A stretch of DNA of 64,000 bases from JAWKUK01 sp041398605 (GCA_041398605.1 JAWKUK010000013.1:124001-188000); one strand, 5' to 3'. Shown: positions 35,726-45,256, numbered from the stretch's first letter. The notes: generated from the letters alone by a model not told the origin. Made by a program: numbers and translations.

Positions 35726-37658
35726 TTTCGGACATCGCGAGGCTCTCGTGTGCGTAGCGCTGGAAGGCTTTGCGCACGTAGTCCTCCTGGAGCATCTGCA
35801 GGTGGCGTTCGTTGGAGACGCGCAGGGGGTTCGTCGGCGCCGTGCGGCTCTCGACGTACAGGATGTAGTACCCCTTCGGACCGAGGTACGGGCCGCCGAC
35901 CATGCCGGGCTCGAGGTCGAAGAACACCTTGTCGACGACCGAGTCGTTGCCGAGGAAGTGCGTGAACTCGCTCTCACCGATCGCGCGCTTCATGTCGTTG
36001 CGCGTCATGGCTTCGTCCTGGAACCGGCCGCGGTTCTTGAGGCCGATCGCTGGCGGCGCCTTGCCCGTCGCGGGGAGCGGCGGGTCCCAATAGTCACTGT
36101 TCAGGTCGAGCAGGTTGCGCCACCAAAGCTCGAACGGCAGCAAGTCGTCCGGGCTCGTGTAGTTCTCGCCGGCAGCGACTGCAGCGTCCTTGGCTTGCTG
36201 GTCCGCCGCGAGGCGACCGAGATACTCGTCGATCTGCGTGCGCAGCGCGTAAGCGCGCTGCTTGGCGTCCTCCCAGCCGTTCTCTTTCCAACGGTAGTTC
36301 GGGAAGTCGAACGCGGAGACGAACAGGACCTCGACCTCAGCGCGGGCCAGGCCCATGATCGAGTTCGCCAGCGGCATGTGCGCCGCCATCTCCGGCTGGA
36401 GCTGACCCGACTCGTCGAGCTGCAGCTTGGGCTCCCAAGCGCGGCGCAGCGATTCCACGAGGCGCAAGTGCGCGTTGTACGCCTCTTGCGACGGGAAGCC
36501 GTGCCCCTGCAGGGCCAGGAACTCCATGCTGAACATGGAGTTCTGCATCTGCGAGTTGATGTCCGAGACGAGCGCCTGGAACTCCTCCTCGCTCATGAGG
36601 ATGCCCTCCTTCTGCTCCCGCTGCCGCGTCGCTTCCATGAGCGCGAGGAAGTGCTTCGTCTCGACGACGTCTTGCTCGGAGAAGTAGGAGCGCATCTCGT
36701 CGAAGACGTCCTGCGTCTTGATCTCCGCGCGCCAGTCGCCGCCCTCGACGACCATCGCGAGCTCGGGGGGGATCCCCTGCGTCGCCGTCTTGATCTCGGC
36801 GAGGCCCCAGAGCGCGTTCATGACGAAGTCGCGCAAGAGGGCCATCATCATCTCCTGCTCGGCGACGATCGGCTCGCCCGAGGCTTCGGAGACGGCCTTG
36901 CGGCGCTCGTACTCGCGGGCATAGTCGGCGATGAGGTCGACCTCGGGCGAGCCCGCGTGGATGGCCTCGATCGAGAGCGCCGGCCACGTGTCCGGGTGGT
37001 CCGGGAAGAACAGCGCATCGAAGTTCATCGTCTGCGCGACCTGCTCGCGGTACCAGTCGCCGGACGTGTAGGCGCGCTGCAGCTCCACCTCGTGGTCGAG
37101 GGTGGGATAGCGCTCTTGGAAGCTCGCCTTCTCGTCAGCGAGGCGCTTCGCGATCGCAGCGGGGTCGGCGAAGTAACGCTGCATGCGGCGGTCGACCTCG
37201 GCGGTGACCCCGGCCTCCCAAGCGGCCTTGGCCGCCGCCGCGGCGTCGTCGGACATCGCGCTCACATCGGGCGCGGGCATGTCAGCGACGACCCCTTCGC
37301 GCTCGGTGTGGCGCCGCAGCGCGATCTCGTGGTCCATCAGCACCTGCAGCTTGCGCGCGGCGAGAGCGTTGCTGCCGGGGCCGTACACGAGGGCGCGTTT
37401 GATCTCCAGGTCGGAGATGCGCACGCCGTTCACGACGACGGGCACACCGAACTCGGAGCCCTCACCCTGAGTGCTGGCGTCCGAAAGCGCGACAGAGGAC
37501 GTGGGCGCTGGGCCGGTGGCACGCGCCCCCGCGAGAGGGGCCGCGCCGCTCGCCACCGCGGCGAGGGCCAGAGCCCCAGCGCTGAGGCGCGCCAGAGGGC
37601 CAGCGCCGAGGCGCTCCAGATTGAGGAAGGCGTTCGTCATTACGAATCGTCGGGGCAT
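35712..37658 (-). CDS. SurA/PpiC-like exported parvulin-type chaperone
   Basis: 648 residues. A hydrophobic N-terminal region (to GARA, about residue 47) suggests export. The early part (VVVNGVRISDLEIKRAL, KLQVLMDHEIALRRH) resembles the SurA N-terminal chaperone domain, and long helical regions follow. The C-terminal about 110 residues have a rotamase-like pattern: KRAIGESEFTHFLGN, FFDLEPGMVGGPYLGPKGYY, ILYVESRTAP. It probably helps fold or deliver envelope proteins. Starts at ATG 37658 or 37640 are both possible. It diverges from the plus-strand cluster 37928-41731, which holds another parvulin-like protein, suggesting a shared role. Its 3' end carries 33-base repeats. Confidence 0.78.
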   Translation of the reverse strand: MPRRFVMTNAFLNLERLGAGPLARLSAGALALAAVASGAAPLAGARATGPAPTSSVALSDASTQGEGSEFGVPVVVNGVRISDLEIKRALVYGPGSNALAARKLQVLMDHEIALRRHTEREGVVADMPAPDVSAMSDDAAAAAKAAWEAGVTAEVDRRMQRYFADPAAIAKRLADEKASFQERYPTLDHEVELQRAYTSGDWYREQVAQTMNFDALFFPDHPDTWPALSIEAIHAGSPEVDLIADYAREYERRKAVSEASGEPIVAEQEMMMALLRDFVMNALWGLAEIKTATQGIPPELAMVVEGGDWRAEIKTQDVFDEMRSYFSEQDVVETKHFLALMEATRQREQKEGILMSEEEFQALVSDINSQMQNSMFSMEFLALQGHGFPSQEAYNAHLRLVESLRRAWEPKLQLDESGQLQPEMAAHMPLANSIMGLARAEVEVLFVSAFDFPNYRWKENGWEDAKQRAYALRTQIDEYLGRLAADQQAKDAAVAAGENYTSPDDLLPFELWWRNLLDLNSDYWDPPLPATGKAPPAIGLKNRGRFQDEAMTRNDMKRAIGESEFTHFLGNDSVVDKVFFDLEPGMVGGPYLGPKGYYILYVESRTAPTNPLRVSNERHLQMLQEDYVRKAFQRYAHESLAMSETSGL

Positions 37659-37927
37659 ATGCAAGGAAGCGACGGAACAGCCGCGCGGAGGTGCCCGAGG
37701 CGGGTTACGGGGCGCGGGGCGCAAGAGCGTACGGCGCTCCTGGGCGAGTGAGAGAAGAAAGTCGGATCGTCCGGGGGGCGGCGGAGGGGCCCCGCCCAAT
37801 GGAGCCGGCCGAGCGGACCCCATGGCCTCGATGCTGGGCGCGCTGAGCCCAGCGCGCCAGGCCCCCCGGCGGTGAGCGGCCCTTGGAGGCCCGCCGCTGA
37901 TACCCTATTCGCTGCCCCGCACCCCCT

Positions 37928-38761
37928 ATGGACTATCAACCCCGCACGATCGCCCTCGTGGCCGAGCTGCTGCACCCGCCGGTCGGCAACGACCCGCGCC
38001 CGATCCAGCGCCTCCACAACGAGCTGTTCGAGGCCGGCCAGCCGGCGTACGCAGGGTTCCAAGTGACGCCCCTCGGGCCGGTGCTGTCGAACCCCATGTC
38101 CCTGCCAGGGGCCGTGTCCCAGGTCGCGTTCATGCCCGACCGCGTCCAATTTCGAGAAGAGCGCTCGAGCCTCACCTACGAGACCTTCGCCGAGCGCGTG
38201 CGGGCGGTGGCGCAGCGCTCCGCGGAGCTGCGTCAGGTGCCCCTCTTCGTAGCCCAGACGGTCGTGATCCGGAGCCTCGTCAATCCGCGCACCGCGACGG
38301 ATACACGGGCGTTCCTGCGCGACAAGATGTTCGGGATCGGCGACGCCCTCGGGGTCCTCGGTCACCCAGCGGACCTCGTGGGCCTGCGCCTCGCGCTCGG
38401 GCCGGCGCCGCGCGGGCCCCAGGCGGACAGCGCCGACGGTGACGGCGACGCAGCGACGACCGCCGGCGCGTCGTTCTCGCTCCGGATCGAGTCCTGGCAG
38501 GAGGACCCACGCTCGCTCTTCATCGAGCTCGCCGGCACGTTCGGACCGGTCCCCCTGGCGTTCGGCGGCCCCCAGGCGGACCCCGACGGGAGCGCCTATG
38601 GGGGCCCGGCCCACCGTGGCGCGGCGGCCGCGATCGAGGCCAACGTCCTCGGGACCTACCGCTACCTCGAGCGCAGCGTGCTGCCGTTCCTGGCGCGCTT
38701 CGATCGCCGCTCCGAGCCCCGGCCGGACCCGCGCAACCCCGAGGAGCGGAGCGACGGATGA
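37928..38761 (+). CDS. conserved-looking hypothetical protein, first gene of a coupled cluster
   Basis: 277 residues; family not recognised. No signal peptide or membrane segment is seen. The first 150 residues are well-ordered and likely globular (RTIALVAELLHPPVGNDPRP, PMSLPGAVSQVAFMPDRVQF, SLTYETFAERVRAVAQRSAE), followed by a linker and a second region with GTFGPVPLAFGGPQ. Base composition and codon use match its neighbours, so it is probably a real lineage gene. The stop overlaps the next gene's start as ATGA. It begins 269 bases from the divergent SurA-like gene, with no clear promoter boxes between. Confidence 0.72.
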   Translation: MDYQPRTIALVAELLHPPVGNDPRPIQRLHNELFEAGQPAYAGFQVTPLGPVLSNPMSLPGAVSQVAFMPDRVQFREERSSLTYETFAERVRAVAQRSAELRQVPLFVAQTVVIRSLVNPRTATDTRAFLRDKMFGIGDALGVLGHPADLVGLRLALGPAPRGPQADSADGDGDAATTAGASFSLRIESWQEDPRSLFIELAGTFGPVPLAFGGPQADPDGSAYGGPAHRGAAAAIEANVLGTYRYLERSVLPFLARFDRRSEPRPDPRNPEERSDG

Positions 38762-39489
38762 CGCGCCCCACTGCTGACCGCCGCGCGCTGCCGGCGACGC
38801 CGAAGATGCGACACCTTGCCGCGCTCGCCGGCTGGGTGGCGGCGGCGTGCCTGGGCGGCCTCGCGGGCTGCTCCGACGAGCCGCTGGCGGCGCCAGCGGG
38901 CCCGGAATACCCGGCCGGGACGGTCCTCGCGATTGAAGGCGTCCCGATCGGCGCAGAGGAGGTCGATCGCTGGGCGCAGGTCACGGCGGTCCTCGAGCCG
39001 GACAAGGTGCAGCGCCATTGGCGCCGGCTCGCGCTCAGCAATGTCGTGCTGCCGATGCGCGCGGCGGAGGCCCTGGATCCCGAGGGGCGCCAAGGGGCGT
39101 TCGCAGAGGCGACCCGCCTGCGCGGGCTGGCCTCGGAGCTCGACCGGCTGCCCGACGACGCGAAGCTGCGGGACGTCGCCACCGGTTCGTGGAGCCAGAT
39201 CGGGCTCATTGACTGGGAAACGGCGCGTGAGCTCGAGGTCGGCGCCTGGTCGCCGGTCTATGAGACCCCCGGCGGGTGGGCGTTCTTTCGGGTCCTCGAG
39301 AAGCCCGCCGAGTGGGGCCCGATCGCGCCGGTCACGATCGAGCGCGCGCACGTCTTCTACCTTGACCCCGAGGGCTTGCGCACCTTGGTCGCGGACGCGC
39401 TCCACAAGCTCACGATCGACATCGTCGACCCCGAATGGGAGCCGCTCGTGCCGCCTATTTACCTTCAGCACTCGACCCGACGTCCATGA
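38758..39489 (+). CDS. parvulin-like lipoprotein
   Basis: 243 residues. A hydrophobic stretch followed by GLAGCSDE indicates a lipoprotein signal with Cys at about residue 38. GTVLAIEGVPIGAEEVDRWA resembles the start of SurA/PpiC N-domains, and WETARELEVGAWSPVYETPG followed by GWAFFRVLEKP resembles the end of a parvulin domain. The middle is short, so an active isomerase is doubtful. It overlaps both neighbours by four bases (ATGA at each junction), so it is made together with the HEAT-repeat protein. Probably envelope-anchored. Confidence 0.75.
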   Translation: MTRPTADRRALPATPKMRHLAALAGWVAAACLGGLAGCSDEPLAAPAGPEYPAGTVLAIEGVPIGAEEVDRWAQVTAVLEPDKVQRHWRRLALSNVVLPMRAAEALDPEGRQGAFAEATRLRGLASELDRLPDDAKLRDVATGSWSQIGLIDWETARELEVGAWSPVYETPGGWAFFRVLEKPAEWGPIAPVTIERAHVFYLDPEGLRTLVADALHKLTIDIVDPEWEPLVPPIYLQHSTRRP

Positions 39490-40484
39490 AGCATCGGTCC
39501 CATGCCTGGCTGCTGTCCGGCCCTGTCCTCGCAGTGGCGCTCGCACCGAACGGGGCGACCTGCCCCAGCGCCCCGGCGCCCCCGGTGGTCGCGGCAGCTT
39601 CGCTCCTGCAGGAGTCGACGCCGCGCCCTGCGGACAGCCCCGCGGAAGGCCGCGCGGCGCGCGCCGCCGGCGAGCTCGACGAGCACCTCGTTGCCTGGCC
39701 CGACCTCGCCGATGAGCCCGCGGCGAAGCGTGAGGTCGCGCGCGTCCGCAAGGCGACGTCCGATGAGATGGCCGCCGACGCCGGCGCACAGATCGCAGCA
39801 TTGGGCGCCGCCGCAGCGCCGTTGCTCCTCGACGCGTTGGGCAAGGAGCGCGACCCCGAAGCGCGCGCGAGGATCACGGGCGCCCTCGATTCGATCACTG
39901 CCGCGCCACATACGCGCCTCCTCGCGCGCGAATGGGCGCACGCGAGCGAGTTTGTGCGCGCGTACACGCTCGACCGAGTGGCGGCGTTCCCCGACGCTGG
40001 GCTGCTCGAAACGGCGCGCGCCCACTACCTGGCCCTCGTGGCGCGCGCAGCGGACCCGAAGGCGCGGCGACCTCCGAGCGACGGCGAGCTCGACAGCGCT
40101 GCGCGCGCGGCGGCCTCCACGGGCGCGCTGGAGGGCCTCCCGCGCTGCCTCGAGCAGGCTGAGCGTGACTGGAAGCGGCTCGCCCCCACGCTGCGGGCCG
40201 CGTGCAGCGGCGCGAAGGGCGAAGCGGGCGCCGAGCTGCTCATCGGCAAGCTCACGGGCGCCGGCACGGACGCAGCGCGCGTCGCCGCGCTGAACCTGCT
40301 CGCTAGCGTCGGGACCAAGTCGTCGGTCTCGGTCATCCGCCGCTTCCTCGACTCCAACGCCAACAACGTCCGGGTCGCGACGATCAACGCCCTGCGTGGG
40401 ATCGTAGACGGAGAGCCGCCGATCGAGAACCTGTCGGTGTTCACCGCGATCGAAGAGGCCAAGCGCTGGAAGGACCGCACGTGA
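39486..40484 (+). CDS. exported HEAT-repeat protein
   Basis: 332 residues with a likely signal peptide (WLLSGPVLAVALAPNGA). The rest is a helical array of HEAT-type repeats: APLLLDALGKERDPEARARI, AARVAALNLLASVGTKSSVS, VIRRFLDSNANNVRVATINA. HEAT arrays usually make protein-protein contacts and have no catalysis. The first and last junctions are overlaps: ATGA with the lipoprotein gene and GTGA with the next gene. No catalytic residues are expected; a scaffold role in the cluster is inference. Confidence 0.8.
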   Translation: MKHRSHAWLLSGPVLAVALAPNGATCPSAPAPPVVAAASLLQESTPRPADSPAEGRAARAAGELDEHLVAWPDLADEPAAKREVARVRKATSDEMAADAGAQIAALGAAAAPLLLDALGKERDPEARARITGALDSITAAPHTRLLAREWAHASEFVRAYTLDRVAAFPDAGLLETARAHYLALVARAADPKARRPPSDGELDSAARAAASTGALEGLPRCLEQAERDWKRLAPTLRAACSGAKGEAGAELLIGKLTGAGTDAARVAALNLLASVGTKSSVSVIRRFLDSNANNVRVATINALRGIVDGEPPIENLSVFTAIEEAKRWKDRT

Positions 40485-41731
40485 TGCAAAGGGGCCCGCT
40501 CATGATGATTGGCGCTTGCTGGTTGGCGGCTGCGACGCTGACGGCCTCTGCGGCCGCGTACCCGCAGCAGAAGCTGCTCGACCGCTCGAAGCCGTTCCAG
40601 GCGCACGCGAACGACCCGTACACGCGCGGCGGCGACCCGGCGCTCGTCGCGGCCGCCGGCTATGTGAACTTCGGGCAGCCGTTCGAGTTTGGCGCCGAGG
40701 GCTGGGACACCACGCGCATCTCGAAAGAGCTCGACGCCCCGATCATCTGGCTCGAGACCGCCCACCTCCAGCTCGGCTTCCAGATCCCGGGCATCAAGGT
40801 CGACCCCGATGACCGCGACAAGATCCGAGCGGAGCTCGAGCGCCTACAGTTGAAGCTGCCGGACGTCGAGCCGAAGACACGCTTCATGGACCCGTGGTTG
40901 CGCGCGCACCTCTTCGCCCAGCGGCTGGAGGAGCACTACACCAAGTTCCGCGACTTCCTCGGCTTCAAGGACGAGGACTTCCCCGACGGCACGAAGCTCT
41001 GGAACACCCAAGGCAAGTACATGGGCCAAGGGCCGTACCTCGGCGAGAAGGGCAAGTACGAGGTCATCGTCCTGCCCGGGCTCAGCCAGTACCGCTCGTT
41101 CCTGACGGCGAGCTACGGCCTGACGACGAAGAAGCCTCAGCGCTGGAACGTCATCCCGCGGGACACGATGCAGTACGCGGTGCACCTGGACGAGGGCAAG
41201 CTGAAGCTCGACGCCGCCCTTCACAACAACTTGATCTTCAACCAGACGATCAACTACTTCGACGGGTTCCAGCACTACTCCTACGAAGGCCCGGTCTGGC
41301 TGCGCGAGGGCCTCGGGCACTGGTTCGAGCGCGACAACGACCCGCGCTTCAACACGTTCGATTCCTCGGAGGGCGGCCAGGCCGACATGTTCAACAAGGT
41401 CGACTGGGAGCCCGAGGTCGTGAAGCTGATCGCCAAGGGCGACGCGCCGACGATGGCGCAGCTGGTCAATCTCAGGAACTACGCTGAGATGGACAAGTCG
41501 CACCACCTCGCGACCTGGTCGATCATCGACTTCTTGATCCGGGCGCACCCTGAGTTCGTGCCGAAGCTGATCGACGCGGTGAAGGGCCTCGTGAACGCCG
41601 AGTTCCGCGACGACGGCACCGAGATGCCAAACGTGCAGCGCGAAGCGTTCAAGGAGCTGCTCGGGTGGTCGTACGGGCAGCTCGATACGGCCTGGCAGGA
41701 GTTCGTGACCACCAACTACAGGACGAAGTAG
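40481..41731 (+). CDS. exported protein with gluzincin-like fold, active site apparently degenerate
   Basis: 416 residues, with a signal-like N-terminus (MMIGACWLAAATLTASAAAY). Middle segments include YRSFLTASYGLTTKKPQRW, FDGFQHYSYEGPVWLREGLG and HWFERDNDPRF. WLREGLGHWFE occupies the place where gluzincin peptidases have HExxH, but only EGLGHW is left, so metal binding is doubtful. Later segments (EMDKSHHLATWSIIDFLI) fit the following helices. It is the last gene of the four-gene coupled run; GTG at 40481 overlaps the HEAT gene's stop, with ATG at 40484 possible. A hairpin follows at 41849. Confidence 0.7.
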   Translation: MMQRGPLMMIGACWLAAATLTASAAAYPQQKLLDRSKPFQAHANDPYTRGGDPALVAAAGYVNFGQPFEFGAEGWDTTRISKELDAPIIWLETAHLQLGFQIPGIKVDPDDRDKIRAELERLQLKLPDVEPKTRFMDPWLRAHLFAQRLEEHYTKFRDFLGFKDEDFPDGTKLWNTQGKYMGQGPYLGEKGKYEVIVLPGLSQYRSFLTASYGLTTKKPQRWNVIPRDTMQYAVHLDEGKLKLDAALHNNLIFNQTINYFDGFQHYSYEGPVWLREGLGHWFERDNDPRFNTFDSSEGGQADMFNKVDWEPEVVKLIAKGDAPTMAQLVNLRNYAEMDKSHHLATWSIIDFLIRAHPEFVPKLIDAVKGLVNAEFRDDGTEMPNVQREAFKELLGWSYGQLDTAWQEFVTTNYRTK

Positions 41732-41848
41732 TCCAGATAGCTGGGGGACGAGGGAACCGCGTCCCGCCATGGGACGTCGGAGACCAGCACGGATTCGCCA
41801 GCGTCCGGGAGCCTCGCGCGCGCGAAAGCGCCCATCTATGCCCCGCCC

Positions 41849-41865
41849 GAGCCCCGTCGGGGCTC
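41849..41865 (+). terminator. putative terminator of the 37928-41731 cluster
   Basis: A seven-base perfect stem (41849-41855 with 41859-41865) with a three-base loop, about 117 bases past the last stop of the cluster. The following sequence is only partly T-rich. The rest of 41732-42006 holds no gene I can support. Confidence 0.4.
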
Positions 41866-42006
41866 AGGAAGGGTTATCTTGCGTAGGACGTCTCTCCTCA
41901 CCTGGCACCGCCCCGACTGGTCGGCGCCCGGAGTCTCGCGACCGGACTCGATCTGGCGCGCTCCGGGGGTCGATGACGGAACGGGCGCAAAGCCAACCCT
42001 AAGCCG

Positions 42007-43620
42007 ATGATCCAGAAGAAGAAGCGGATCGTCCTCTTCCTGCCGCACCGGGCCGACCCGGCGGAAGGGGTCCGTGTCGCTGCGGACCTCCTGCCTTTGG
42101 AGCTATTGCAGATCGCTGCATGGCCCGAGCAGGAGGGCTACGAGTGCGTGATCGTGGACGCGATGGTCCACGACGATTACCTCGAGCGCCTGTTCGAGCT
42201 GTGCGACGGCGCGCTGCTCTACGCGAGCTCGTGCATCCTCGGGTTCCAGGTCGCGCATGGCGCCCGCGTGGCGCGCGCGATCCGTGAGCGCTTCCCGGAC
42301 CTGCCGATGATCTGGGGCGGCTGGTTCCCCAGCGTCCTGCCCGAGCAGTACTTCGCCGAGGGCATCGCAGACGCGGTCGCGCTGGGCCAGGGCGAGGTCA
42401 CGTTCTGGGAGGTCGTCCAAGCGCTCGACGCGGGCGAGGACCTCGCGACCGTGCCCGGCCTCGCGGTGCAGCGCGACGGCAAGGTCCTCTACACGGACCA
42501 CCGCCCCGTCGTCGGGTTCGACAAGTTCCCCGACGCGCCGTGGCACCTGATCGACTTCGAGCAGTACGTCGAGCGCCAACAGAACCCGGGGCCGTGGAAG
42601 ATGCGGCACAAGTACCCGGACCCGCTCGACATGCCGCCGGGTACGCCGGTGCGCGGCTTCAGCTACTTCTCGAGCTTCGGCTGCCCCGAGCCCTGCACGT
42701 TCTGCTGCTCCCCCATCGTCACGGGGCGGCGGTGGAAGGCGATCGGCGGCGCGGACCTCGCGGGCCGGCTGCTCGAGCTGCACGACCGCTTCAAGTTCAA
42801 TGTCATGCGCTTCCAGGACGCCAACTTCGGCGTCAGCGAGAAGCGCTCGAACGAGTTCACCGACGCCTTGATCGCCGCAGGGTCGCCGTTCTGGTGGAGC
42901 GGCTGCTACGAGATCGAGACGATCGCGCGCTACAAGGAGGAGAGCCTCGACAAGCTGCAGGCCTCCAAGTGCCACATGGTGTCGCTCGGCGCCGAGGCCG
43001 GCTCCGCCGAGCAGCAGGCCGTCATCAAGAAGAACATCGACACCGACCACTTCGAGACGAGCCTCGCCGCGATGTACAACCGCCGCATCACGACGGGCTG
43101 CTCGTGGATCATCGGCTACCCCGGTGAGACCGAGGAGTCGATGCTCGCGACGCTCGCGCGCGCGGCCGAGATGAAGGTCAAGTTCCCGCGCGCGGCCTCG
43201 GACGTCTTCCCGTTCCGCCCGATCCCGGGCACCGAGGACTTCGAGAAGTCGGTGCGCCTCGGCTACAAGCCGCCGCGCACGCTCGAGGAGTGGGGCGGCT
43301 GCCTGGAGTACCGCGAGTCCTTCGACGACATCCAGATCCCCGAGGACGTGCTGCGCACGTGGAAGCGCTACGGCGTTGCGTCCACGTTCTACGACGGCCT
43401 CGCGATGGAGGGCGCCGAGTGGTTCCGCGCGGCGCTCAAGAAGATCTCCGCTTGGCGCTTGCGCACTGGGAACTACTCCTTGCCGATCGAACACAAGGCC
43501 TTCCACGCCTACGTCAAGCTCACCCGGCAAACCAAGCAGGACAAGCTCAAGCGGGCCGGCGCGCAGCAGCCGGTGCGCCTGGACCGAACCCCGGGCGTGA
43601 CGCCCTCGGCTCCCCTCTGA
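42007..43620 (+). CDS. B12-binding-domain radical SAM protein (first of tandem pair)
   Basis: 537 residues. Residues about 1-150 look like a cobalamin-binding Rossmann domain (RIVLFLPHRADP, CVIVDAMVHDDY, MIWGGWFPSVLPEQYF, GIADAVALGQGE); the classic DxHxxG His is not seen. Residues about 215-440 are the radical SAM core, with cluster ligands Cys226, Cys230 and Cys233 in GCPEPCTFCCSP, then MRFQDANFGVSEKR, MVSLGAEAGS and CSWIIGYPGETEE. Class B methylases and cyclases have this layout; the product is unknown. Protein length and frame are intact. It is 16 bases from its paralogue, so a two-gene unit. Confidence 0.88.
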   Translation: MIQKKKRIVLFLPHRADPAEGVRVAADLLPLELLQIAAWPEQEGYECVIVDAMVHDDYLERLFELCDGALLYASSCILGFQVAHGARVARAIRERFPDLPMIWGGWFPSVLPEQYFAEGIADAVALGQGEVTFWEVVQALDAGEDLATVPGLAVQRDGKVLYTDHRPVVGFDKFPDAPWHLIDFEQYVERQQNPGPWKMRHKYPDPLDMPPGTPVRGFSYFSSFGCPEPCTFCCSPIVTGRRWKAIGGADLAGRLLELHDRFKFNVMRFQDANFGVSEKRSNEFTDALIAAGSPFWWSGCYEIETIARYKEESLDKLQASKCHMVSLGAEAGSAEQQAVIKKNIDTDHFETSLAAMYNRRITTGCSWIIGYPGETEESMLATLARAAEMKVKFPRAASDVFPFRPIPGTEDFEKSVRLGYKPPRTLEEWGGCLEYRESFDDIQIPEDVLRTWKRYGVASTFYDGLAMEGAEWFRAALKKISAWRLRTGNYSLPIEHKAFHAYVKLTRQTKQDKLKRAGAQQPVRLDRTPGVTPSAPL

Positions 43621-43636
43621 ATCGGAGCGACGCGCC

Positions 43637-45256
43637 ATGATCCAACGTAAGAAGCGAATCGTCCTCTTCCTGCCCCACCGTGCTGACCCGAAGCGTGGTG
43701 AGCGCTTCAGCGCCGACCTGCTGCCGCTCGAGCTGTTGCAGATCGCGTCGGGCCCCGTCGCAGACGGGTACGAAGTCGTGCTCATCGACGCGATGATCGA
43801 GCCCGACTACCTGCGCAAGATCGACGAGGCCTGCGAGGGCGCGCTGCTCTTCGCGAGCTCCTGCATCCTCGGCTACCAGGTCTACGACGGCTATGTCGCC
43901 TCGAAGATGGTGCGCGCGAAGCACCCGAACCTGCCGATCATCCAAGGCGGCTGGTTCCCGAGCGTGATCCCCGACCTGTACTTCGAGCACGGCATCGCCG
44001 ACGCCGTCGGGATCGGGCAGGGCGAGCTTACGTTCCGCGAGGTCGTGCGGGCCATCGACGCGGGTGAAGACCTCGCCAAGGTCCCAGGGCTCGCCGTCCA
44101 GCGCGACGGGCGGATGATCTACACGGACAACCGCCCGGTCGTCGGCTTCGACAAGTTCGAGCGCGTGCCGTGGGAGCTCCTGGAGTACGACCGCTACGTC
44201 GCGCTGCAGCTCGCGCCGTCCGGCAACCTGAAGGTGCGCCACCGCTTCCCGCTGCCAGGGCACTGGACGCCGGACAACCCGCCGAAGGGCTTCAGCTTCT
44301 TCTCGAGCTTCGGCTGCCCGGAGCCGTGCACGTTCTGCTGCTCGCCGCAGCTCACAGGCCGGCGCTGGAAGGCGATCCCCGGCAAGGAGCTCGCGGAGGA
44401 GATCGCGGAGCTGCAGCAGCGCTTCGGCTTCGACGTGCTGCGCTTCCAGGACGCGAACTTCGGCGTCGCCGAGAAGCGCACGAAGGAGTTCTGCGAGACG
44501 CTCGTCGACCTCAAGGTGCCGATCCACTGGAACGGCACGATCGAGATCGAGACGATCATGAAGTACAAGCAGGAGACCCTCGACCTCCTAGAGACGTCGA
44601 AGTGTCACCTCCTGTGGCTCGGCGCCGAGACCGGCACGGCCGAGATGCAAGAGCGCATCAAGAAGGACATCGGGATCGACCACATCCCGATCGCCGTCGG
44701 CGAGCTCGTCAAGCGCAACATCGTGCCCGGGACGTTCTGGATCATCGGCTTCCCGGGCGAGACCCGCGAGTCGATGGAAGCGACGCTCAAAGCCGCCGCG
44801 AACCTCAAGTACCACTACCCCGAGGCGGGCTCGGACGTCTATCCGTTCCGCCCGATCCCGGGCACGGAGGACTTCAACTCCGCGATCAAGCTGGGCTACG
44901 TGCCGCCGCGCGACTTCGAAGAGTGGGGCAACTGCTTCGAGTACAAGTACAACTCGCACAACACCGAGCTGCCTGACTCCGTGCGCAACACTTGGCAGCG
45001 CTACAACAACACCGCGGCGATCTACGACATGCACGTCCAAGAGGGGCCGCTGTGGATGCGCAAGCTCCTGTCGAAGTTCGCGGGACGGCGCCTCGAGCGC
45101 GGCAACTACGCGTTCCCCTTGGAGCAGAAGCTGTACGACCTCTACGTGAAGGCGACGGGCCAGAGCCAGCAGGACCTCTCCGAGGACTACGCGCAGCTCC
45201 AGCCGGAGACCCACGCGCAGCTGTCGAATAAGTCGAACGCCCTGCAGGGGAGCTGA
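43637..45256 (+). CDS. B12-binding-domain radical SAM protein (second of tandem pair)
   Basis: 539 residues, paralogue of the preceding protein along its whole length. Same layout: FLPHRADP, SADLLPLELLQIA, ASSCILGY, GGWFPSVIPDLYF in the putative cobalamin domain; Cys227, Cys231 and Cys234 (GCPEPCTFCCSP) in the radical SAM core; then FQDANFGVAEKRTKEF and FWIIGFPGETRESM. Differences cluster around residues 195-215 and in the substrate half, which suggests different substrates or steps. A GGAG lies about 10 bases before the ATG at 43637. The stop is followed by a strong terminator (45305-45341). Confidence 0.88.
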   Translation: MIQRKKRIVLFLPHRADPKRGERFSADLLPLELLQIASGPVADGYEVVLIDAMIEPDYLRKIDEACEGALLFASSCILGYQVYDGYVASKMVRAKHPNLPIIQGGWFPSVIPDLYFEHGIADAVGIGQGELTFREVVRAIDAGEDLAKVPGLAVQRDGRMIYTDNRPVVGFDKFERVPWELLEYDRYVALQLAPSGNLKVRHRFPLPGHWTPDNPPKGFSFFSSFGCPEPCTFCCSPQLTGRRWKAIPGKELAEEIAELQQRFGFDVLRFQDANFGVAEKRTKEFCETLVDLKVPIHWNGTIEIETIMKYKQETLDLLETSKCHLLWLGAETGTAEMQERIKKDIGIDHIPIAVGELVKRNIVPGTFWIIGFPGETRESMEATLKAAANLKYHYPEAGSDVYPFRPIPGTEDFNSAIKLGYVPPRDFEEWGNCFEYKYNSHNTELPDSVRNTWQRYNNTAAIYDMHVQEGPLWMRKLLSKFAGRRLERGNYAFPLEQKLYDLYVKATGQSQQDLSEDYAQLQPETHAQLSNKSNALQGS

